From the NCBI GenBank assembly GCA_016206745.1, contig JACQQW010000039.1:1-5249 (forward strand): 5,249 nucleotides of DNA, read 5' to 3'. The translations under genes were made by a program, and so were the position numbers. Below, one piece after another: positions 1 through 5,249 of this stretch (position 1 is the stretch's first letter; each line of letters starts with the position of its first letter). The notes below the pieces were generated by a model. It saw only the letters and a list, made by a program, of their open reading frames with translations, made no database searches and was not told the origin of the DNA. The DNA comes from Candidatus Omnitrophota bacterium (GTDB lineage Bacteria > Omnitrophota > Gorgyraeia > Zapsychrales > Fredricksoniimonadaceae).

Positions 1-670
1 CCTCCGGATGGACGACCACGTTGATCTGGTCATGGCGCAAACCGAACAAACGCTGGGCCTCGATAAACTCAAATCCCTTGTTCATCAAGGTCGCCGAATC
101 GACCGTGATCTTCGACCCCATGTTCCAGCATGGATGGCGCAAAATATCTTTGACGGTCATGCGGTCAAAATGTTTGGCTTCCAGGTCCCGTAAAGGCCCA
201 CCGGACGCGGTCAAATGCACCCGCTTTAACGGGGACTTCTGCCCCTGGAGGCATTGAAAAATGGCGCTCTGCTCGCTGTCCACCGGGATGATCACCGCCC
301 CATGCGCACGGGCCGCGGCCATGATCATCTCTCCCGCGATCACCAAAGCTTCTTTATTGGCCGGCGCGATCGTTTTGCCGGCCTTGGCCGCGGCCAAAAA
401 AGGGGCCAGGGCCGCTGCCCCGCGGACCGCAATCACGACGATATCCACGTCCTTGGACGAGGCGATCCCGGCCAGTCCGTCCCCGTCTTGAGCGCCTAAC
501 GCCACATACTTTGGACGGTACCGGGCCGCCTGCAACTTGAGCAGCCGGGCATTGCTGTGGGCCGTCAAGGCCACGACCTTGAACCGGCCGGGATGCCGGT
601 CAATGACCTTTAAAGCATTGGTCCCGATCGATCCGGTCGAGCCTAAAATCGCAACATTGCGTCGGTGCAT
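1..670 (-). CDS. dxr: 1-deoxy-D-xylulose 5-phosphate reductoisomerase, N-terminal 223 codons (3' end outside window)
   Basis: Dxr (IspC) is the cytosolic enzyme that rearranges and reduces 1-deoxy-D-xylulose 5-phosphate to 2-C-methyl-D-erythritol 4-phosphate with NADPH, the committed step of the MEP isoprenoid pathway. The visible part starts MHRRNVAILGSTGSIG, the NADPH-binding P-loop (GSTGSIG, residues 10-16). It continues with AGKTIAPANKEALV (97-110), the metal-ligand motif PVDSE (D131, E133), TASGGP (154-159), HPCWNMG (179-185) and DSATLMNKGFE (191-201, third ligand E201). It runs off the left edge at HPE, just before the usual IVHSM motif. The ATG at 670 is the only possible start: an in-frame stop lies at 683-685 with no start codon between. 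It begins one base after the cdsA stop (TAATATG) and has no clear Shine-Dalgarno, so translational coupling is likely. Oddities: the segment between YVAL and VDIVV is about 19 residues shorter than in typical Dxr, and Q134 replaces the usual H of DSEH. Identity is secure. Confidence 0.95.
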   Translation of the reverse strand, partial: MHRRNVAILGSTGSIGTNALKVIDRHPGRFKVVALTAHSNARLLKLQAARYRPKYVALGAQDGDGLAGIASSKDVDIVVIAVRGAAALAPFLAAAKAGKTIAPANKEALVIAGEMIMAAARAHGAVIIPVDSEQSAIFQCLQGQKSPLKRVHLTASGGPLRDLEAKHFDRMTVKDILRHPCWNMGSKITVDSATLMNKGFEFIEAQRLFGLRHDQINVVVHPE

Positions 671-671
671 A

Positions 672-1496
672 TTACAAGCTTTTTAGCGTCGAACTCATAT
701 ATAAATAAAACGCCGGCACGGCAAACAATAAACTATCGATCATGTCCAAAATACCGCCCAAACCGGGGAGCAGTTTACCGGAATCCTTGACCCCGCAATC
801 GCGTTTGATCAGCGACTCCGATAAATCGCCCAACTGGCCCAAAGCGCCAAAGAACGCGCCCATCAAGGCCACCTGCCAAACAGGGAACTGCGCGCCCGGC
901 GGTAAAAATGACCGGAACATAACTGCCGCCAGGGCGCTGACAGCCAACGCTCCGATACCGCCTTCCACGGATTTATTAGGGCTGACCTTGGGTAAAAGCG
1001 CATGTTTGCCGAATGTACTGCCGACTAAATATGCGCCTATGTCCCCGCCTTTGGTGACCAGCAAAATAAACCCGACCAGTTTTACCCCCTCCACACCGGG
1101 CAGCATGAGGCGGATTTTGACCAGAAAACTGAAAAACCAGGCCACATATAAAATCCCGAACAAGGTCGTGGACAAGCCCAAAATCGCATTACGGTTGTCC
1201 TGGCGGGCGAACTGCATCAGTAAAATCAAAAGGAACCCGGCAACGATAAACAGCAGTTCCCAATTTTTAGTCAATTCAAAGCGGGTGAAAATGGAAACCG
1301 GGATCAAAAACCCGATCAGGATCCCCACATAACTGTAAATGGGAATGTCTTTTTTCTTGATCATGTAAAAGAACTCGTATAAGCCGCCGACCGTCAAAAA
1401 ACATACGACCGCAATGAACATCGCATCATAAACCACCGCCAAGAAAGTCAGCGCAATCATGAATGCGGCGGATAAAAATCTGGCCCTGGGTATCAC
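672..1496 (-). CDS. cdsA: Phosphatidate cytidylyltransferase (CDP-diglyceride synthase)
   Basis: CdsA is an integral inner-membrane enzyme that makes CDP-diacylglycerol from phosphatidic acid and CTP, the branch point of bacterial phospholipid synthesis. The 274-residue product has the usual family length and is very hydrophobic, with roughly eight membrane segments. The conserved C-terminal half is clear: GGDIGAYLVGSTFGK (150-164), SPNKSVEGG (172-180), GDLSESLIKRDCGVKDSG (223-240) and LPGLGGILDMIDS (243-255). The SxxKR, KDSG and paired aspartates (D251, D254) of the signature are present. However, the usual PGHGG is PGLGG (L246) and the usual LDRxD is LDMID (M252). The start is GTG at 1496, overlapping the uppS TGA by four bases (GTGA), with a strong GGAGG six bases upstream. 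It sits between uppS and dxr, the common bacterial order for lipid-carrier genes, and ends one base before dxr. The family assignment is firm; activity is assumed despite the two signature changes. Confidence 0.96.
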   Translation of the reverse strand: MIPRARFLSAAFMIALTFLAVVYDAMFIAVVCFLTVGGLYEFFYMIKKKDIPIYSYVGILIGFLIPVSIFTRFELTKNWELLFIVAGFLLILLMQFARQDNRNAILGLSTTLFGILYVAWFFSFLVKIRLMLPGVEGVKLVGFILLVTKGGDIGAYLVGSTFGKHALLPKVSPNKSVEGGIGALAVSALAAVMFRSFLPPGAQFPVWQVALMGAFFGALGQLGDLSESLIKRDCGVKDSGKLLPGLGGILDMIDSLLFAVPAFYLYMSSTLKSL

Positions 1497-2203
1497 ACCA
1501 CCCCTCCGTAACGTCTTTTTCTGCCTGCAAAATCTTTGAGCGCCAGTTGAAATTCATCCGGGGTAAACTCCGGCCAAAATTTAGGGGTAAAATACAACTC
1601 GGCATACGAAAGCTGCCACAATAAAAAATTACTGATCCTCTGTTCGCCGGACGTGCGGATCAACAAATCCACATCCGGCTGGTTTTTGGTATAGAGATGA
1701 TTGCCCAGAACCCCTTCGTCCACCGCTTCAATGTCCATCCGCCCGGCCAAAATTTCCCTGCCCATGTCTTTGACCGCATCGACCATTTCCGCGCGGCTGC
1801 CGTAATTAAATGCCACGTTGAGCGTCATCGCGCATTGGGGCCCTGTCAATGCCATGGTGTCATCCATGGCCTTTAAAACTTTCAGTGGAACCCCTTGCCG
1901 GCGCCCGATAAAACGGATACGGATGCTGTTGGCGCGCAGTTCTTTCGCTTTTTGCCCCAGGGCCGCAATGAACATGCGCATAAGCACGGACACTTCTTCC
2001 TGGGGCCTGGACCAATTCTCGGTCGAGAATGCATAGATGGTCAGCACTTCAATCCCCATTTTGCGCGCGCAGGCGGTAATTTCCTCAACGCGTTTGATCC
2101 CTTCCGCGTGCCCCTGGGTGCGGGGCAGGCGCCGGCTTTGCGCCCAGCGGCCATTGCCATCCATAATAATCGCGACATGCCGCGGTAATCGGTCTTTGTC
2201 CAT
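1493..2203 (-). CDS. uppS: Undecaprenyl diphosphate synthase (cis-prenyltransferase)
   Basis: UppS is a cytosolic or membrane-associated Z-type prenyltransferase. It adds isopentenyl diphosphate units to farnesyl diphosphate to give undecaprenyl diphosphate, precursor of the lipid carrier for peptidoglycan and O-antigen. The complete 236-residue protein shows all family motifs: HVAIIMDGNGRWA (9-21, Mg-binding D15), QGH (H32), YAFSTENWSRP (57-67), NYGSR (133-137, usually NYGGR) and RTSGEQRISNFLLWQ (183-197) followed by YAE with E202. The ATG at 2203 is the first start after an in-frame stop at 2222-2224 and puts MDGNGRWA at the usual depth, so the start is well fixed. No Shine-Dalgarno is visible: the 15 bases before ATG are a T-rich run. 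It is the first gene of the uppS-cdsA-dxr unit. A terminator-like hairpin containing a TATAAT sequence lies immediately upstream. The choice between undecaprenyl and another chain length is inferred from the family; identity as a cis-prenyltransferase is certain. Confidence 0.97.
   Translation of the reverse strand: MDKDRLPRHVAIIMDGNGRWAQSRRLPRTQGHAEGIKRVEEITACARKMGIEVLTIYAFSTENWSRPQEEVSVLMRMFIAALGQKAKELRANSIRIRFIGRRQGVPLKVLKAMDDTMALTGPQCAMTLNVAFNYGSRAEMVDAVKDMGREILAGRMDIEAVDEGVLGNHLYTKNQPDVDLLIRTSGEQRISNFLLWQLSYAELYFTPKFWPEFTPDEFQLALKDFAGRKRRYGGVV
1503..1507 (-). promoter_or_regulatory. Shine-Dalgarno GGAGG for cdsA, inside the uppS 3' end
   Basis: GGAGG on the minus strand ends six bases before the GTG at 1496. 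It supports the non-ATG start and the four-base GTGA overlap with uppS, a usual arrangement for translational coupling. The motif lies within the last codons of uppS. Confidence 0.8.
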
Positions 2204-2206
2204 ATC

Positions 2207-2235
2207 AAATAAAAAGGGGGATTATACCATCCCCC
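2207..2235 (-). terminator. Putative intrinsic terminator between the coiled-coil gene and uppS
   Basis: On the minus strand, a perfect 7-bp stem (GGGGGAT pairing with ATCCCCC; arms at 2229-2235 and 2216-2222) encloses a six-base loop, GGTATA. It is followed at once by TTTTTATTT. This is the classic shape of a Rho-independent terminator for transcription arriving from the lipoprotein/coiled-coil genes. On the plus strand the same hairpin is followed by GTAAAA, with no T-tract, so it is directional. The T-tract ends only three bases before the uppS ATG, so uppS needs its own promoter or read-through. Confidence 0.65.
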
Positions 2236-2251
2236 GTAAAACGCCCGTCAG
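2221..2251 (-). promoter_or_regulatory. Possible extended -10 promoter for uppS-cdsA-dxr
   Basis: TGGTATAAT (2229-2221) is a consensus -10 with the TGn extension. The best -35 candidate is CTGACG (2251-2246), four of six matches to TTGACA, with a long 19-base spacer. An extended -10 can tolerate a poor -35. Transcription would start near 2214 and leave a leader of about ten bases with no Shine-Dalgarno. The -10 lies inside the terminator-like hairpin, mostly in its loop and 3' arm, so one or both readings may be wrong. Confidence 0.4.
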
Positions 2252-2280
2252 ATTCAACGCGAACGCTTAAATGCCGTGCA

Positions 2281-2694
2281 TCACTGCGCCCCGGCTGCTA
2301 CAACAGGAATTTCGGCGGCAGGCGGCGGCACGGCCGCCTGTTGTTCGGCCTCAACGGATTTCTCTTCCATGGCCGTTTTAAGCCTCGATTCCAAGACCTC
2401 TTTGGCCTGGACCAATTGCTCGTACTGGATTTTTAAATCCTGGTTGACCTCTTTTTCCTGGTCCAAAATGTCTTTTAATTTAGCCATTTTATCCTGGGTC
2501 GATTTTAACTGATTGTCCAAAGCGGCCAATTTTGCCGCGCTTTTTTGCGAGCTTTCTTCCGCCACCATACGGCTGTAGCGTTCTTCTTCCAGGCTCTTGG
2601 ACAATTTATGTCCTTTTTCAAAAGCATAAAAAGCAAGGATAACGGCACCGGCTGTAATTAAACCGCAAATGACCAAAACAAGGTGTTTGCTCAT
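2281..2694 (-). CDS. Small membrane-anchored coiled-coil protein of unknown function
   Basis: I do not recognise a named family. The 137-residue product has a short positive N-terminus (MSKH), one hydrophobic segment at about 4-25, then a long charged region at about 30-117 rich in E, K, Q and L with heptad-like spacing, read as a coiled coil. A low-complexity Ala/Pro tail follows (118-137). It contains one cysteine (C10, within the membrane segment) and shows no enzymatic motif. The likely topology is an inner-membrane anchor with the coiled coil in the periplasm, but the sequence does not settle orientation. An ATG at 2700 is also in frame, but GGAG directly abuts it; the same GGAG is six bases from the ATG at 2694, which is therefore preferred. 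It starts 13 bases after the stop of the OmpA-domain lipoprotein gene, surely in the same transcript, which suggests an envelope role. A terminator-like hairpin follows 46 bases after the stop. Confidence 0.8.
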   Translation of the reverse strand: MSKHLVLVICGLITAGAVILAFYAFEKGHKLSKSLEEERYSRMVAEESSQKSAAKLAALDNQLKSTQDKMAKLKDILDQEKEVNQDLKIQYEQLVQAKEVLESRLKTAMEEKSVEAEQQAAVPPPAAEIPVVAAGAQ

Positions 2695-2700
2695 AAACAT

Positions 2701-2704
2701 CTCC
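2701..2704 (-). promoter_or_regulatory. Shine-Dalgarno GGAG deciding the coiled-coil gene start
   Basis: GGAG on the minus strand touches the first ATG (2700), which is too close for initiation. It lies six bases from the second in-frame ATG (2694), the normal spacing, so translation is assigned to 2694. Confidence 0.7.
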
Positions 2705-2707
2705 GTA

Positions 2708-3355
2708 TTATTTCAAACCCTCCTCATTGCCCGCATCCTGATTGGCTGTTTGGGCATTGGTTTTCTCCGTCCTGGGCAGGATCACAATCTCGACCCGGCG
2801 GTTCTTTTGACGGCTTTCTTTGGAGTCATTGCCCGCCACCGGTTTATACTCGCCATAACCGGTCGCGGCCATGCGCGGTTCGTCCACGCCTTTTTCACTC
2901 AAGAAATGCAGAACACTCAAAGCCCGCGCCGACGATAATTCCCAATTCGACTTCCAGCCGGATTTTTTGATCGGTTGATTGTCCGTATGCCCTTCGATGC
3001 CCACGTTCAAATCGGCAACCGTGGTGTTTAAAACCCCGGCCACTTTGTCCAGTTTCGGCAGGGAATCCGTGCGTAAATTTGCTTTGCCGGAATCGAAAAG
3101 CACTTCCGCGACAAAGGTAATGACCAGGCCTTTGGGCGCCATCTCCACCTTGACTTGTTTATCATTGATTTCATCTCTAAGGCGCCTTTCCAGCTCCTGT
3201 TTTGCGCGCTCTAATTCACTTAAATCGCTTCTGAGTTTGGAAATTTTCTCAACATCGGTGCGGCGGCCTTTTTGAAAAATAATCGTGCAGCCGGAAAGTC
3301 CTACGGTCAATATCAGCACCATTAACACATTCATCCCTATCTTGTCATAGCGCAT
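2708..3355 (-). CDS. OmpA/MotB-domain peptidoglycan-binding lipoprotein
   Basis: This is a 215-residue predicted lipoprotein. The N-terminus has basic residues (R2, K5), a hydrophobic core (8-20) and the lipobox LSGC with C23 as the lipidated residue. T24 at +2 fits outer-membrane delivery in systems that follow the Lol rule. Residues about 35-66 form a charged coiled coil. Residues about 70-195 are an OmpA-family domain: VLFDSGKANL (85-94), EGHTDNQPI (121-129), SNWELSSARA (136-145), GYGEYKPVAGN (166-176) and NRRVEIVI (185-192). D125 and R144 match the residues that hold diaminopimelate in OmpA domains. The wording GHTDNQPI...SNWELSSARA is closer to MotB than to Pal, but there is no MotB transmembrane/proton-channel segment. 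The probable role is tethering the outer membrane to peptidoglycan. ATG 3355 is five bases from AGGAGG; an in-frame GTG at 3358 is only two bases away and less likely. The gene leads a pair with the downstream coiled-coil gene. No Tol genes are visible, so I do not call it pal. Confidence 0.9.
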   Translation of the reverse strand: MRYDKIGMNVLMVLILTVGLSGCTIIFQKGRRTDVEKISKLRSDLSELERAKQELERRLRDEINDKQVKVEMAPKGLVITFVAEVLFDSGKANLRTDSLPKLDKVAGVLNTTVADLNVGIEGHTDNQPIKKSGWKSNWELSSARALSVLHFLSEKGVDEPRMAATGYGEYKPVAGNDSKESRQKNRRVEIVILPRTEKTNAQTANQDAGNEEGLK

Positions 3356-3360
3356 CACAT

Positions 3361-3366
3361 CCTCCT
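3361..3366 (-). promoter_or_regulatory. Strong Shine-Dalgarno AGGAGG for the OmpA-domain lipoprotein
   Basis: AGGAGG on the minus strand sits five bases before ATG 3355 and two before GTG 3358, so it favours the ATG. A third ATG at 3360-3358 is out of frame and meets TGA at once. It is a full-length consensus site, as expected for an abundant envelope protein. Confidence 0.8.
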
Positions 3367-3397
3367 GTTTATTCTATTGCAAATTTTAGAAATTCAA

Positions 3398-3424
3398 ATT
3401 ATCACAGGCACTTATGAAAGTCAA
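3398..3424 (-). promoter_or_regulatory. Putative sigma70-type promoter for the lipoprotein/coiled-coil unit
   Basis: On the minus strand, TTGACT (3424-3419) matches the -35 consensus at five of six bases and GATAAT (3403-3398) matches the -10 at five of six. The -10 carries a TGn extension (TGTGATAAT). The spacer is 15 bases, shorter than the optimal 17. Transcription would start near 3391, leaving a leader of about 35 bases that contains AGGAGG. It lies in the 82-base gap after purA, where I see no convincing terminator. Confidence 0.5.
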
Positions 3425-3440
3425 GCGAAAGCACTAAAGT

Positions 3441-5249
<1,809 letters not shown>

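Noticed and set aside
254..499. Plus-strand open frame opposite dxr
   Set aside because: The minus strand carries a clear Dxr reading frame here; the plus-strand product is basic, low-complexity and resembles no family.
742..1332. Long plus-strand open frame (196 codons) opposite cdsA
   Set aside because: It is the shadow of cdsA in the reverse frame. It is rich in P, N, K and S with no recognisable motif, while the minus strand encodes a conserved enzyme.
1895..2188. Plus-strand open frame opposite uppS
   Set aside because: It overlaps the conserved UppS motifs on the other strand and has no homology signal of its own.
2300..2344. Inverted repeat ACAACAGG...CCTGTTGT with a GC-rich inner hairpin
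   Set aside because: It lies inside the coding end of the coiled-coil gene, where repeated Ala/Pro codons (GCC, CCG) create GC palindromes by chance. No T-tract follows on either strand.
3411..3440. Possible hairpin after the purA stop (ACTT-TCAT-AAGT)
   Set aside because: The stem is four weak A/T-rich pairs with no T-run, too poor to call a terminator.

Overview
This window is a stretch of ordinary bacterial housekeeping chromosome. All seven genes lie on the minus strand and are packed closely, so transcription runs from right to left. The organism looks like a diderm (Gram-negative-type) bacterium, because one gene encodes an OmpA-domain lipoprotein with a lipobox. It makes isoprenoids by the MEP (non-mevalonate) route, as shown by dxr. 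Residue variants in Dxr (DSEQSAIFQC, TASGGPL) and the PGLGG variant in CdsA resemble what I recall from Omnitrophota and neighbouring PVC-type lineages. That placement is a weak inference from memory, not a search result.

From right to left in transcription order, the right edge (4723-5249) holds most of an unrecognised multi-pass membrane protein whose start lies outside the window. Ten bases later comes a complete purA (3441-4712), encoding adenylosuccinate synthetase. An 82-base gap (3359-3440) follows, with a plausible sigma70-type promoter and a strong AGGAGG ribosome binding site. It leads into a two-gene unit: an OmpA/MotB-type peptidoglycan-binding lipoprotein (2708-3355) and a small membrane-anchored coiled-coil protein (2281-2694). 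After a second gap (2204-2280), with a hairpin plus T-tract that looks like an intrinsic terminator and contains an extended -10-like sequence, comes the lipid-precursor cluster uppS (1493-2203), cdsA (672-1496) and dxr (1-670, 3' end outside the window). These three overlap or abut, as expected of a translationally coupled operon.

The functional themes are envelope biogenesis and central metabolism. Dxr commits carbon to the MEP pathway, whose C5 products are condensed by UppS into undecaprenyl diphosphate, the lipid carrier for peptidoglycan. CdsA makes CDP-diacylglycerol for phospholipids. The lipoprotein probably ties the outer membrane to peptidoglycan, and PurA makes the AMP precursor.

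I found no RNA genes, mobile elements, CRISPR arrays or clear signs of horizontal transfer, and no evidence of a new defence or mobile system. The points worth a second look are modest: the terminator/promoter overlap in front of uppS, a Dxr about 19 residues shorter than usual in its N-terminal domain, two substitutions in the CdsA signature, the lipoprotein/coiled-coil pair, and the unidentified membrane protein before purA.
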